DNA of 64,000 nt from Paraphaeosphaeria minitans (GCA_015832175.1 WJXW01000002.1:3348001-3412000); one strand, 5' to 3'; positions 1-12,140 are shown, counted from the first letter of the stretch. Numbers and translations: made by a program. The notes: generated by a model from the sequence alone, not told the origin.

Positions 1-1692
1 GGCTTGTGGAAGAGTTGGTCAATTTCCTCAAGTGTCTTGTTCTTGGTCTCAGGCATGAACAGAATCTGGTAGAACCACCCAAGCACAGCGATACCACCGT
101 AGAACCCAAGCGACAGACCAGTCTTAGTCATAGCGTTCTGCATGCCAGTGAAGTTGTAGGTGACGATGAAGGAGGAGAGGAAGAGCCAGCCGGTAGATGT
201 AGTCATACCATACGAACGCAAGTAGGTCGGATACACCTCGGAAGGAATGACCCAGGTGAGTGCGGCGTACGAACCGAAGAAGAGCTCGTAGAGGATGAGA
301 CCGGTAAGGTACACACCCAGCTGTGCGGAAAGGGTGTTCAGCTGGTAGCTGACACCAACGAGGACAAGACCAATGAAGAATCCTGGCAACATCGCAATAG
401 CCCAGAAACGACGTCCGCAGGTCTCCATCAAGAAGATGGCGGGGATCGTGCCGATCAAAAGTGATCCACCTCCCACCAAAGACATGTAGGTAGCGTCATA
501 GGTGTCGAAGCCAACTTGGCTCATGAGCACACTCATGTAGTACATGATAGCGTTAATTCCCTGTGGAGGTCAGTATTTGCGTGAATAATGGGGACGGTTG
601 GCTTACGGTGAATTGACCAAGGAAAATCATGATGTTGGCATAGATGATAGCTCTGCGAGCGCGGGGCTTGGTGAAGAAGTCCATCCAGGGGAACCTGTTG
701 GTGCGTCCAGCAGCCACCTCTGCCTCCTCTTCCTCAGTGCTAACCTTCATGATGAAGAATTCTTCTCGTGCTTCGTGGGTATCGATACTGCGGATGCGCT
801 TCCACACCTTGAAGGCCTCAAGGGTGTCACCCTTGTGCATTAGGAATCTGGGCGACTCAGGCATGAAGAGAATGCCGACACCCATGATCGTGCTGAAAAT
901 GAGCGAGCTGCCGAGAATGTAGCGCCAGCTGCCCTTCACCGTGATGAACATGGCAGCGATAGCATAGCCGAGTACTTCGCCGAGGGCGATCATGAACTGG
1001 TATAACGAGACAAGGTTACCGCGCATGCGCGACTCGACGGTTTCGGCAACGTACACGGGGACAGTTCCACCCTCGAGACCGACACCGGCTCCCAGGATGA
1101 CACGACCGGCGACCATCATGCCGTAGCTGACAGCACCAGCCTCAAGTGCAGCGCCGATAGTGTACAATATGCAGGAGATGATGATCGCCCAACGTCGGCC
1201 GAAGTACTCGTTGCAGGGTGAGATGAGGAAAGCACCGGCGACAGCTGCGCAGTGATTAGCTGGGTTTCTAGAATCTCTCTTCGGCAACTTACCTCCAAGG
1301 GGCATGCCAGAGTTGACCATGGAGTTTTGCTGGGCAGTGAAATTGAGATCATGCGGCAGCGTCAGGTTCGCGCCGGAAATCAGACTCTGATCAAGACCAG
1401 ACAGTAGACCACCCATGGAAGCGAAGGCCACAAGGATCCACGTGAAGTGCTTCGGGTTTTTGAATTCCATTTCAAAGAACCCCTTCTTGTAGCCACTCGC
1501 CTCAAGCTCCTTCTCGAGGTCATGGATGAGATTGTCCGACTCATCACCGCGAGCATTCTCTAGCCGTTCAGCCTTTGCCTTGGGCGCTTCATAGCCTGAT
1601 TTGGAAGCGAGCTCGATGTTGTCCTTGGAAAGGTTGCGAGGAGTAGTAGCCGTGCTATCAAGAGCGGGGTTTTGCAATTCTTTCTCGTCCAT
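1..1692 (-). CDS. MFS sugar/polyol transporter, 3' end beyond window
   Basis: A major facilitator superfamily sugar-transporter-family permease of the plasma membrane. The ATG at 1692 opens a polar cytosolic N-terminus of about 100 residues, followed by the first membrane segment (WILVAFASMGGLLSGLDQS). Exons are 1692-1293, 1244-607 and 560 to the left edge; introns 1245-1292 and 561-606 have GT..AG ends and restore the family blocks MPLGA|VAGAF and GQFT|GINAIMYY. Family signatures seen are EYFGRR after TM2, GRVILGAGVG, PESPRFL and, near the left edge, PETKNKTLEEID. About 532 residues are visible and the stop lies outside the window. An in-frame GTG 51 nt upstream is not a likely start. The 48-nt first intron is a multiple of three without a stop, so intron retention would only insert 16 residues. 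The substrate is not deducible; hexose, polyol or inositol are all possible. It is 5 kb from qutD and is not obviously part of the quinate set. Confidence 0.85.
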
Positions 1693-3675
1693 GGTGGGCA
1701 GTACTCGCACGATGTAGGAGGGTTGAGGGATGAGCGGAAACACGCGCGACAGACGTTCCGTGAGACTGGGATCCCCCCATTTTATACAACCCCAAGGGAA
1801 GACCCACTTTCCCCCTCCCCTCTGATCGATCGGACTGACAGATCCCCACGGTGCTCCTCATCAACCCTCGTGACACGAGCGCGGAGACCCCAAAGCAAGG
1901 CATTGCAAGCCAGATCTTTTCATCTTGACCGGGCGTCGTACGCTCATGCTCTAGCATGTACCAAAGCGGTAAAGATTGGTGGGCCGAATAAGGACCAGCC
2001 CGAGTTTTGAGGCATTCTACATGGAGCTTAACAGCGAGGAAGCCTTCTAGCGGCCCACATGAGGCTCTGCGAGCATCAATTTCACTCCGAAGATCTTTCC
2101 GAGCTGCTTATGATTGGGAGCTTTCTCACTGCCCCTGTCAGCGTTGAGGGCAGAAGTTGAGGGACTTTTGCGACCGGACGGTCGATCAGAAGAGAATGTT
2201 CTGGGGTAAATAGATGACATCGAAGCGAATACCTACCTTTGCAGGCCTTTGGGGGCAGTGGATCGCAACGCGCAGTCACGAGAACGAGTGGCGATAAGAC
2301 CGAGTTTGCGTGACGGCGGCTTTGAAACATGGCGCAGAACACTATGACGTCTGTCAATGAAACGTTTACGAGAAACTAACGGGATGAAGCATGCGATGCA
2401 TAGAAATCAAGCACGTCTGGTGTTGCGAGAAGCCTGCCCAAGCCGGAGCTTAGTCGGCGGCTCTGCGGGAACTATGCTTTAATAGGTTTGCCACCACGCC
2501 GGTCTCGGTACAACTTCCGTCCCAAGCCTCTTCTAGTATCGCTTCACGCTGTTTAACACCTCGCGATACCTGCGTTAAAGCGCCACATGCTCAAGGGGTA
2601 CGGGTAGGATCGGAGAACATATCATTCAGAAGTCATGGAGCAATGACGAGAGCCTCGCGCAAAAATCTCGCCGCGAGGGCTTAGCTGTATTCTCGGCCCT
2701 AGTCTTCACCAAGGCGGCCCGTCCTGTCCTCTTCATCTCAATAACTGAGACACAAAGGTTACGTGCCGCAAATCTTGCCTCCGCCGGTCGAGCCAACGAT
2801 TCGTCATTGGATCGTATTGGTGTTGCGCGAAAAGACGGGTCTGCGCGATTCATTTATACGGTATATTCAGGGCTTAGTGTTGAACTACGTCCAGCTCACC
2901 GGTAACGGCAAACTCTTGCGGTAGATAGACAGACTCGTTCTTTCGATTAATTCTTCTGAGCTTACAAAACACCCGTAGATGCAAAACCATTGAGAAGCCG
3001 CTATGTACAAGTCTAGACTGAGCCTTGAGTAGCTGGCGGCCCAAACCAGTCCACTTCCGCAACCTTGCTTCCATACCCTGCCATAAAACAACGCCCCTCT
3101 CTCTCCATTGGTGTCAGCAGCCCTCATGGCTTTTTTTCTTTCTGTCTGAAACTGTCTAAATTACGAAAATGCCGAAGAGAGGGTACCCCCATCGGACTAC
3201 AGAAATCTCGACCTCGCAATGCTCCTAGGTTCCACCGTTCCAACCGGCTCTCTAGCTCACGATGAACAGACCTAGTTTCAAGAACTACTCAAACCAACTG
3301 TTCCGAGTGCAGTATCGAAAAAGTCAGCAGAGCTTTAGAAACCACCCAACGATGAATCGCCACCTCGTGGTGCACGTAAGCTCAAGTCGCTTTCTAGCAA
3401 ACACCTTACACAGTAGAAATGAGTCTCCACGAGATACCTTACCCCAACCCCCGCCTAACCCTCTTGTAAGTACCTCTAGACCAGAAACCCATCGCAGGAG
3501 AACGCGCGATGAATCCCCTGCAAACCACCAAACATGCACCCGTCGCAAGAGTCTCTACCTACTCACCCCAAGTTGCCCTCCCCAGCTCAGCTCGCACGTC
3601 GCACCGGCAAACCCCCTCATCTCACCCTCCAAACCAGGCAGCTCCGCAGTCGCCTCCTCCGCAGCGCAAGCATGT
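1693..3675. other. intergenic, no gene recognised
   Basis: Nearly 2 kb between two minus-strand genes. Only short open frames without family features occur. The stretch directly above 1692 is the likely promoter and 5' leader of the sugar transporter. I see no repeat, RNA gene or mobile element here. Confidence 0.5.
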
Positions 3676-5890
3676 TCATGTCTTTGAAACGGCTGCAGCG
3701 GCACCGTACAATACCCCTGCTGTCCCTGCTGCCAGTCCGACCATAAATTGCCTAGTGCCGACGGTGGCGTGCTCGGGAAGTACGTCTCTGGAGAGCTCGG
3801 CCGAGGCCATGGCAGTGGGGGCGGCGTGATGTGCGGGGTATGATGCGGGCTGGTGACATGTGGACTGTGGAGGAGCGGGCTTTGGTCGTGGGGGGGAGGG
3901 ATACGACGCTGTTGGTGGGCTGACTGGAAACTTGTTGGGATCTTTGGATTTGGGGTTGTACTCCGTTTGGTCGTTCTGATTAGGTGTTGAGGTTGAGGTT
4001 GAGGTCTGGTTACGTCGTCGTCGACAGAAGCAGAGTGCGATGGTGATGGTGCTAATTACGACGACGGCGCCGCCGACGGCAGCACCTGTTATGGCACCCG
4101 TGTTTGAGTGTGCGGACGGGGAGGGGTCGCTGCTAGAGGTTGGCTGTGAGAAGGTACCTGAGGTAGGTATCACTCTTGTGGGGGAAGGCGCCTGTGCGAG
4201 ATAACTTGTTCTTGAAGTAGATGCTGAGATCGCTCGTCGCCCTGGTCAAAGGTTTCGTCACGGTGGCCTTGCCATCCGTTCTACAGGACGTCAGTGCCAG
4301 CGGCCGACCACGTTTGAGCACCATGGAAGCCCTACCCGCCGCCTATGATTTCCGTGATGTTGCTCGGCACCCGATAGGACGACACGTTTAGCATCAACCC
4401 ATGCCACTGGATATTCAGCTCGGTTCCCTCTTGGCCGGGCAAGAGCCCATGCTGCTCCCCGGTGTTTCTAGAGTCACAGTTCTGTACGTTGTCTGGATTC
4501 AACTTCTCGCCACCCATGACGATCATCTGTGAGCTCTGAAAGACATTCCAGGATGCCCATGCTTTTCCGTTAGCGTTGTAGGTCTTGTCAGGAATGGGGA
4601 ACCACCAACCACCAACCACCATTTAGCCCAGTCACGCGTATTCAGAGATGGCAGCGCACCGATATCCACTCGAAGGATGGCAGACTGGGTATGTGTCCAT
4701 CTCCAAGAGCAGAGCCGTTCGCAGAAATGCCACCATATACGTAACTGGGTAAAAGTCAATGGTTTTCTTATATCTTCTGACGGTATAACGACGGATAAGT
4801 TGTACGAGGAGTAGTCTTCGGCCCAAAGCACGCCTGAACAGAAGCCTCGCCTGGCTTGAGGTACGTCACCAGACGCACGTTCCGAGTAACACCTGTTGTT
4901 TGCTATGTGGAGAAGCTGTATGTCCTGCAGAAGTTGAGTTGGTATAGCTTACGAGCGCAATTTCTCGGTCTCCCGATCTTGACTTACATCCATGGTGTCT
5001 ATGCAGAGTAGCTATTGGTTTACGGTATCAGGAAAGACAGAATTATTTTTACGTAAGTCTCATTCCCATTATTCGACTCAACACTGCCGAAATATATCTG
5101 CATGCCTCATTGTGAAGCTGATATGTAATGCATGTTTCCCTTAGCCCGTGGGGTTGGACCGGTACTATTGCTCTGCTTGTTCGTTTTGGTGTCAAAGGAC
5201 ACGAGACTATTCAGGATTAGTGGACTGCCTTTCCATCTTCGCCGATTCAGCCAAGTAGCCACCGTATAAATATGCTAAACATTCGTCCATGACTGTCAAA
5301 ACACCATACGCTGGCCACAGGATCTCTTGTTGGCCATCATCCGGCACGGTTTTATTCCACGTGTTATAGATGGTGTTGAAAAACCACAAGTGGTTGGACG
5401 CATTCGGACTGCCTTCGGTGTACACGCCACTGAAGAGGTAGAAGAGCTTGATCGCATGATCAGGCCACAGTGCGCCGCCACTGACGGTTGGGACTTCTGA
5501 CTTCTGTCCCTTGTCAGCAAAAATTCATGCACAGTTGAAGTAGAAACAACCTTTGGGAGGTCTTTACACTATCTCGGAAAGCCATACTCTGTGTTGTTCA
5601 AGTCCTCCAACAGCAGCCTTGTTACCATGTATCTGTATGGTGAGCTTTGCGTTATTTCCGCTTCTCTCGTGGAACATACTGGGCACTGCAACGCTCTCAT
5701 CGGTCAGTCCACTTCCATAATAGACTTGCCCTCCATCTATGTCAAGTTTCGAGTCAATGACGCAAGTATGGTGTCCGTATCTCCTGCACAAGTCGATTAT
5801 GGGATCTTTGCTGTTATCCGCCTCCGCAGCAGCGAGCGTTGCGAACGAACACAGTCCGGCTAGAAACGCGACATGCGTTGAGCGACCCAT
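3676..5890 (-). pseudogene. kelch-repeat membrane protein, apparently disrupted
   Basis: Blocks typical of the fungal secreted kelch/galactose-oxidase beta-propeller proteins occur in order: signal peptide and first blade (MGRSTHVAFLAGLCSFATLAAA..., GHHTCVIDSKLDIDGGQVYYG) from 5890, GGALWPD..LFYLFSGVY around 5470, an AYLYGGYL block near 5270, PRAKGNMHYIS near 5130, GDVPQARRGFCSGVLWAED near 4850, YVYGGISANGSALGDG near 4730, QMIVMGG near 4510. A juxtamembrane Ser/Thr stretch, one TM helix (AITGAAVGGAVVVISTITIAL) and a CRRRR stop-transfer tail follow, ending with the stop at 3676. Several plausible introns join these blocks. Three lesions resist splicing: a TGA at 5107-5109 inside the block before GMQIYFG, a frame change near 5210, and an apparent 8-nt insertion near 5618-5625 followed by a TAG. 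A further frame change may lie near 4210. Unknown extra introns could rescue some of these, so the pseudogene call is moderate. The protein would be a type I surface protein of unknown role. Confidence 0.6.
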
Positions 5891-6866
5891 TAAGTATGCT
5901 GGAAGACTGCAGCCTGGCTAGGAGTACATCCTAAGTATAAATAAATACATCTTGGTCTAGGTAGACGTGTGCGCGACGTAGGACTGATCCCACCATTGGC
6001 TGCCATGTTCCGATGCAATTAAGCAGGCTCCGACGTGTGCACGCCAAAACGTCTGAAACGGGTCCATTGGACATTCTTGTTTGTCAGATGGTGTTGTGTT
6101 GTGTTGTGTTGTGTTAGAGAAACAAGGTTTTGGATTACGGCACGCGGCAAGCCACTTCAGGCGCGGCTTCTCGCATACCTATGTGTATTCAGAAAAAGAA
6201 GGAGAAGAGAAGGCGCTCGTTACATCCGGTAACAACTGTAGATGCGCTGTCTTTGGGAGAACTCCGTGGTTGAGTAGTTATCAGCGTAAGGCGACTTTGT
6301 TCAAGCGATGAGTAGTGAACGCACTTGAAGGAAGCTGTCATTGGTTGAATGGTTTGGAATTTGATAGATAGTCACACCAACGCATGCCGTGTAATGGTCG
6401 TTACTTGCTAGGTTTCGTGGCAAGTCCCCGGCGTCGCGGTAGTCTGTACTGCCTCCATTGTCCCATGTTTGTTTTCGAATACATGCAGAGCTACCGCCGA
6501 ATGCTAATCACTAATTCCGTCAGCGGAGTACAACGTACTTGACACAAGAGCTCAGATCCCTCCCAGGTTGCGCCGCAGAAAGGGTCACGTGGCTCGCCAT
6601 TGGGGACCAATCGCCGCCTCTCCCGACTTCTTCCACTCCTTTACGGGGCAGGATTATTCGACGCATCTGGCGGAGCACACGATACCCTTGCCCTTGCACC
6701 AATGGGGAACTCTCTGTCGTCACTCGGCCTGCCAAACCTCTACAGCGTCACCAAGAGATCACGTGAATAAAAAGTTATACACATTACGGAACATTGAGAC
6801 TGTTGAAAATGTGATTCAAACCAGAACTAACTCAATACAGCACGCCATCATTCCACCACAACCCAT
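5891..6866. other. intergenic with a short GTGTT repeat
   Basis: This stretch lies between the start of the kelch gene and the stop of qutD. A pentanucleotide run of five GTGTT copies sits near 6092-6116. No gene was recognised. Confidence 0.5.
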
Positions 6867-8534
6867 CTATACGCTCTCAACCTGCTCATTCTTCGTCTTC
6901 TCGACCGTCAACCCCGCGCCGTCAGCATCATGTCTAAACTCCTCGCCCTCGCGCTGCAGCCTCTCCATCATGATGCCGTGCGCCTTGCGCGTGCCCTTGA
7001 TGTCGAACAACTCGTCCATGTGTTCGAGGGGGATGCCCTTGGTCTCGGGGATCAAAAAGTACACAAACGGAATGGACAGGATCATCAGCGAGGCGAAGAA
7101 GAAGTAGACTCCGTAGCCCATCTTGTTGAACATCTGCGGCGTGAAGCGCGAGATGATGAAGTTCCAGAACCAGTTGCTGGCGGCGGCCGACGCCTGGCCG
7201 AGGGATCGCGTGTTCTGGGAGAACATTTCCGAGTTGATGACCCAGGGCGTGCCGTTCCAGCTGGGCGTGTAGAAGGCGGTCCACAGGTAGAAGAAGAAGA
7301 TGGCCGCGATGCCGCCTCCGGAGAGCTGCGCGGCGGGGTTCTTGGTGTCGGCGCCCCTGACGCAGATGTACGCGCCGATGATCCACATGCAGACGGAGCC
7401 GCCGGCGGCACCGATCATGAGGAGCTTGGTGCGGCCGAGGCGGTCGATGAGCCAGAGGAGCCAGATGACGGTCACGACGGTCTTGACGACGCCGAAAATG
7501 CCCGTGGTGAGGAAGCCGGTGCTGGTGCCGGTGATGCCGATGGACTTGAAGACGGTGGGGGAGTAGTAGTTCTGGGGGTTATTAGCGCAGATCGGGAGGT
7601 GAGCCGGGTGATGGATTTAACTTACGATAGCGTTGATGCCGGAGCCGTTCTGCCACAGGAAGAGCATGCTGCCTAGGAAGAAGCGCCACTGCACCTTGCG
7701 CTGCTTGAGCGCGGCAAAGGGCTTCCAGAAACCCGCGCCAATGTGGATACGGTCGTGTTCGATCTGCGCGTCGATGGCGGCGACTTCCTCGACAATGTAC
7801 AGATCGCTGGGAGGCAGATTGCGGATCCAGCACAGGTTCTTCATGGCGAGTTCGCGCTTGCCCTTGCTCAGGAGCCAGCGGGGAGATTCCTTCATCCAGA
7901 TGGCGCCGAAGAGGAGACAGCCGGCGGGGATTAGCTGCACCGCGAAGGGAATGACCCATTGCTTGTGCGATGGCTCCATTGTCTCTTGCAGCCCGTAGTT
8001 GATCCAGAAGCCCACGAGCCCACCTATTTGCCAGCCGAGTTCGTAAATGCCGACAAGTCTTCCTCGCACGGCCGGCGGCGAGAGCTCAGAAATGTAGATG
8101 GGAACCATGTTGGATGCGCCGCCGACACCCAAACCAGCGAGCACGCGTCCGCCGATGATAAGGCCGAGACCGCGCTCTGCGTTCGCGCCCAACATGAGAC
8201 CAGCACCGAGAATGAAGACTGTGGACCAGATCAGGAGCGAAACTCTCCTGCCTAGGTAGTAACTGGAAGCATATGCGCCAAAGGATCCGAAGAAGGCGCC
8301 GGCCTGGTAGACCGACACGATATTGGCCTTGGTGAGGGCGAGTTCATCAGGGTCCATGGTGTCGAAGGAAAACTCCTTCACAAAGGACGGCAACGCGAGT
8401 GTCGTGCCAATGAAGGCCGAATCGTAGCCAATCATGCATGATGCCCACGATGCGACGGACGCGGCCATGTAGACGCGCCAGTTGTAGACGGCCTTTGGCG
8501 TTGGCCTGTCCTCCTTGAAGGCGAGGATGCCCAT
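6867..8534 (-). CDS. qutD: quinate permease (MFS sugar-transporter family)
   Basis: Proton-coupled uptake of quinate across the plasma membrane, the entry step of the catabolic quinate pathway. Two exons, 8534-7626 and 7571-6867, are separated by a 54-nt GT..AG intron (7572-7625) and give 537 residues, close to the 533 of Aspergillus QutD as I recall it. The N-terminus carries the family-typical EDRPTPKAVYNWRVY and SCMIGYDSAFIGTTL. Further signatures are LGRRVSL, GRVLAGLGVG, KESPRWL, DRLGRTKLLM and PETKGIPLEHMDELFD. The start at 8534 gives MGILAFKEDRP, matching the usual length. It is divergent from qutB over 757 bp containing two candidate QutA sites. The family also includes other sugar permeases, but the N-terminal block and the neighbours make quinate very likely. 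Confidence 0.95.
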
Positions 8535-9291
8535 GGTGAATAAAACTTTTCCGAGCGGTGCCCGACTCTTGCTACTCTGTTGAAAAGAAGAGAGGTAGGA
8601 TGGAATGGGAGGCAAGGCGAGGCGAGGCGATGAGACAGGATCCGAGAGTCTGGTCGATGGAGAGATGAAGTCCAGGGTGCAGGGCTGCTTCATATACACA
8701 ATCTTACCCCAGATCCAGACCCCAGCTCAAGGCGCGGAGAAGCTGCCTCCACGGGGTTGGAAGCGAGCGCGCGAGCAAGTCATCCAGCACGCCGCGTCGT
8801 CTGGAAAAAGTCTTGCCACTCGCCATGGCCTCACTGGCGGGGACGTGCCGGTGCAAACGCTTGGAAGACGATCGCGCACCTCAGTTTGGCGTCGGATCAG
8901 GGAAGCGTGAAGGGTCGTGACCGGGTCCGGATGAAAGCTTTGCCAGGAACGTGGGCGTGATTGGGCGAAGACGCCGTCTTCGGCGGGCTAGTCGTGGCTA
9001 CATCGGAAGAGGCGTTTGTGGGGTCGTCATGACTCGCCTCCTGGATGAACATTCAGCACCGCGAGAATCCGCGCGTTACGCTTTGCCAGACACGAGGTGC
9101 ATGAGTCTTGTACAAAATGCCTGGGCAGGCCAATTGAGCCGAGGACATATCTTCACAGGCTTGCGTAGATCTTGGACGTCGACACCCGTGCCCATCTTGC
9201 CCCAGATCCCCCGGACTCGCACGCAGTACGGTACAGCAATAGATAGTCACATCTTTCTGTTTTCCTCCCTTCCTATACCATACCTTACACC
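8535..9291. promoter_or_regulatory. divergent qutD/qutB promoter region
   Basis: This 757-bp stretch separates the two start codons and holds no gene. Two 16-mers resemble the Neurospora/Aspergillus quinate activator site (recalled consensus GGRTAARYRYTTATCC): GGATGAAAGCTTTGCC at 8929-8944 and GGATGAACATTCAGCA at 9043-9058, each 12 of 16. The second shares GGATGA-RC-RTTCA with the qutG/qutE promoter site. Individually these are weak. Confidence 0.45.
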
Positions 9292-10518
9292 ATGGCACAA
9301 CAGTCCGAGATCACCGACTCGCGGCTAGACACCGTCGAGCGCCATGGCTACCTCTTTGGCCACCCCATCGCACACTCACTGTCTCCCCTACTCCACCAGA
9401 CAATATACGACGGCATTGGCCTTCCATGGTCGCAATTCCCCCTCGACTCCACCGACATGGATCTCTTCCTGCGGTTACGTGAAGATCCCAGGTTCTATGG
9501 TACGTTCCAGCTTCCCCTTATATATCATCTTTGATGTCACTCGATCCCTCTAATCTACATCCAAACCCTCCAATCCACATCCAAACCCTCCAATCCACAT
9601 CCAAACCCTCCAATCTACATCCAAACCCTCCAATCCACGTCCAAACCCTCCCAATCTACATCCAAACCCTCCAATCCACATCCAATACCTCCAATCTACA
9701 TCCAAACCCTCCAATACACATCCAATACCTCCAATATACATCCGATCCTCCCAAGTATTTTAACCCCAAACTAACAGCCCTCAGGCGCCGCAGTAACCAT
9801 GCCCCACAAAGTCGCCATCCTCCCCCACCTCGACGTCCTCACCCCCGAAGCGCGCGCCGTCGGCGCCGTAAACACCCTCTTCCTCCAACAAGACGCCTCC
9901 GGCAAACGTGTATTCTGCGGCACAAACACTGACGTCATCGGCATCCGGGACTCCTTCTACGCCAACGTGCCCGACCCCGACACCTCCTTCCACGGCCGAC
10001 CTGCGCTGGTGGTCGGCGGCGGCGGGGCGGCGAGGTCGGCCGTGTATGCGCTCCGGACCTGGATGAAGGCGAGCAAGGTGTACCTCGTGAACCGGGACCG
10101 GGAGGAGGTCCGCGCCGTCATCGAAGAGTGCACGGCGCGCGGGTATGGCCATGACCTGGTGGACGTGGCGACCGTCTCGGAAGCCCGCGCCCTCGAGGGC
10201 GTCGGCGCCATCGTCGCGTGCGTGCCCAACTTCACGCCCAAGACCGACGCCGAGACAGAAGCCCGCGCCGTGCTGGAAACTTTCTTGCAGAAAGAGCACA
10301 AGGGCGCCATTCTCGAGATGTGCTACCATCCCAGCCCCTGGACGGAGATTGCGGAGATTAGTCAGAAGGAAGGGTGGAAGGTTGTGCTGGGGACCGAGGC
10401 GATGATATATCAGGGGCTAGAGCAAGATAAGTACTGGACGGGTAGGGAAGTGGGCGAGATGCCTGTGCAGAAGGTGATGGAGGTTATTGCGGGGAAGTTG
10501 AGTGAGGCGAGGCTGTAA
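9292..10518 (+). CDS. qutB: quinate (shikimate) 5-dehydrogenase
   Basis: NAD(P)-dependent oxidation of quinate to 3-dehydroquinate in the cytosol, the first catabolic step. Exons 9292-9499 and 9785-10518 give 313 residues. The 285-nt intron (9500-9784, GTACGT...CAG) is far longer than the others in the window because it carries a minisatellite. Shikimate-dehydrogenase signatures are intact: the substrate-binding HSLSP near residue 24, VTMPHK with the catalytic Lys (created across the splice, [11 protein letters not shown]), NTDVIG with the catalytic Asp, and the nucleotide loop [14 protein letters not shown] single-domain enzyme of this size, divergent from qutD, fits QutB rather than the biosynthetic pentafunctional AROM. 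Regulation is presumably by QutA/QutR through the shared promoter. Confidence 0.93.
9554..9754. repeat. 20-bp minisatellite inside the qutB intron
   Basis: About ten head-to-tail copies of a 20-bp unit, consensus TCYACATCCAAACCCTCCAA. Copies vary mainly at the third base (T/C/A) and by CCAAACC versus CCAATACC; one or two copies are 21 bp. The array fills most of the qutB intron, leaving the donor, a CTAAC branch-like site and the acceptor outside it. The unit is not a multiple of three. Confidence 0.9.
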
Positions 10519-10627
10519 GACCCTCACCTTGAGAAAATAATTCACTTGTATATATTCAGTTGATTGACGAGAGCGTTCATGCGGCATGACATATGCCTTG
10601 GTTTGGCATAGAGAAGCGTAGATTATG

Positions 10628-11695
10628 TTATGCGCCTGGCCGGTTGTAGTCTAAATTCCGAACGCGTTTCCAGACTTCCCTGACTGTCCTTTCCTGGCTC
10701 TGTCGTCCTGTTTCTGTGGGCGAGTCGCCGGCTGGCCGGATCGCGAGATACAGGCGGCTTCCTAACCTCACTTCTTCGATGGGCGCGGTGTCTTCGTTTG
10801 GATGCGGCGGATCCGCAGTCGTCACCAGTCCTCCCGCCTCAAGTAGTATCGCAATGCCCGCCGCAACATCCCTACACACGTAGGTTAGCCTCCGTCGCAT
10901 CTTCAATCATGATCCCTTGACAACTTACCACTCCCAACAACCCCCCTCCCACCATATGTCAAAACTCCCCATGGCAACATACGCCAGATCCAGCGTCGCA
11001 CTCCCCAAACTCCTCACCCCGTGAACCATGCCGCCCCTCCCCTGTCGCCCACCAAGCTCCGCCGCCATATTGACAAAGCTCTCCACCTTCCTCGCCATAT
11101 TTCCGTCCGGCGCATCCTTCCTATCCTTGCCCCACTCACAGCTAAAAACACACCCCGCAGGCGCCTTCTCCGGCATAGGAGGCACAGGATTCCGCACCAG
11201 CGGCAGCGCCTGCGAGTCGTTGAACCAGGCACCACGCCCTTGGCACGCAGCGAAGAACTGGTTGAGGAAGGGCGCGTAGATGACGCCTATCAAGGGCTTG
11301 CTCCTGTGGATAAACGCGATGGAGACGCAGAACATGGGAAACAGGTGGATGTAATTGACCGTTCCGTCGAGCGGATCGACGCACCACGTCGGCGCGTCGT
11401 CGATAAGGTAGTCCCTGCTGCTGCCCTTGGAGTAGCTCTCCTCGCCGACGAATTGGTGCGCAGGGTACCGCGCGGTGATTTGCGACTTGATGTAGGCCTC
11501 GACGTCCTCGTCCGTCTCGGTGACGAGGTCCACTGCGTTCATCTTCTGCACGTGGGCTTTTTGGATTGAGGAGCCGGCATCGCCCATGCGGGCTTGGGCT
11601 GCGGCCATGAGCATGCGTCCTGCATCTTTGCCGAGCTGGATGGCGAAGGCGTAGATTTCATCGAGTTCGGCACGCGAGATGTCGTTGTCGGCCAT
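10628..11695 (-). CDS. qutG: inositol-monophosphatase-like protein QutG
   Basis: Member of the Mg-dependent, Li-sensitive phosphatase superfamily. QutG sits in quinate clusters of Aspergillus (qa-x in Neurospora), and its exact reaction is unsettled. Exons 11695-10929 and 10871-10628, with intron 10872-10928 (57 nt), give 336 residues. Metal-site motifs are complete: GEES near residue 80, DPLDGTVNY near residue 108, and WEWDVAAGIAILLEAGG, where the splice completes the Trp before the metal-binding Asp. Activity therefore looks possible. It converges with qutB (109-bp gap) and is divergent from qutE. A 3'(2'),5'-bisphosphate nucleotidase or plain IMPase would be the alternatives, but the position makes QutG likely. 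Confidence 0.92.
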
Positions 11696-12140
11696 GTTTT
11701 GGTGTCATTGTGGAGGGAGCGACCACGGAGGAAGATGCTGGTGGTTCCCCACTCGGTGCTGATAAGTAGTGCGGTGGGGTCTGATACTGACTGACGCCGC
11801 AGCAAGCCGCAGGAGCCCCAAAGACGTTGCGACAACGGCAAAATCCATAATATGACGTGCGGATTGATGCGGGCGCGGAGAAGTGTGGCAACTGCAGGAA
11901 GTGCTGCACAGCAAATGGGAGGAGGGATTGCGGATGAGCGTTCACCCGGCGTTCCGCCTCGGAACCACGTTCCGCAACACCACCACTCACCAAAATGTGG
12001 AGAGGTCGGTGACCTATGTCAAACCCCGCGTCCAATATTTCCAGGCCATACTACTCTTGAATTCACCAATTGAACAAAATAACATACAAATCCAATCACA
12101 CTCCGACAGACACCTCCAACACCTCCCCAGAACCCCAAAG
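11696..12140. promoter_or_regulatory. divergent qutG/qutE promoter region with candidate QutA site
   Basis: These 445 bp separate the two start codons. GGATGAGCGTTCACCC at 11932-11947 matches 13 of 16 positions of the recalled activator consensus GGRTAARYRYTTATCC, and 14 if a pyrimidine is allowed at position 14. It is an imperfect inverted repeat placed mid-promoter, so it could serve both genes. Confidence 0.55.

Noticed and set aside
1245..1292. In-frame 48-nt insertion in the sugar transporter read as coding
   Set aside because: It has GT..AG ends and removing it restores the family block MPLGAVAGAF, so it is treated as an intron.
3262..3687. Plus-strand open frame of 141 codons near the kelch gene 3' end
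   Set aside because: Low-complexity Ser/Pro/Arg composition, no recognisable motif, and overlap with the kelch C-terminus on the other strand.
6930..7676. Long plus-strand open frame opposite qutD exon 2 (248 codons)
   Set aside because: It lies wholly within the reverse of a well-supported permease exon, is rich in Asp/Glu/Gly/Val as expected for antisense of GC-rich coding DNA, and has no family features.
9554..9754. Repeat array considered as CRISPR-like
   Set aside because: Copies are directly adjacent without unique spacers, in a fungal intron; it is a minisatellite.
10145..10405. Alternate-frame open stretches over qutB and qutG
   Set aside because: They are shadows of GC-rich coding exons; the conserved motifs all lie in the frames chosen.
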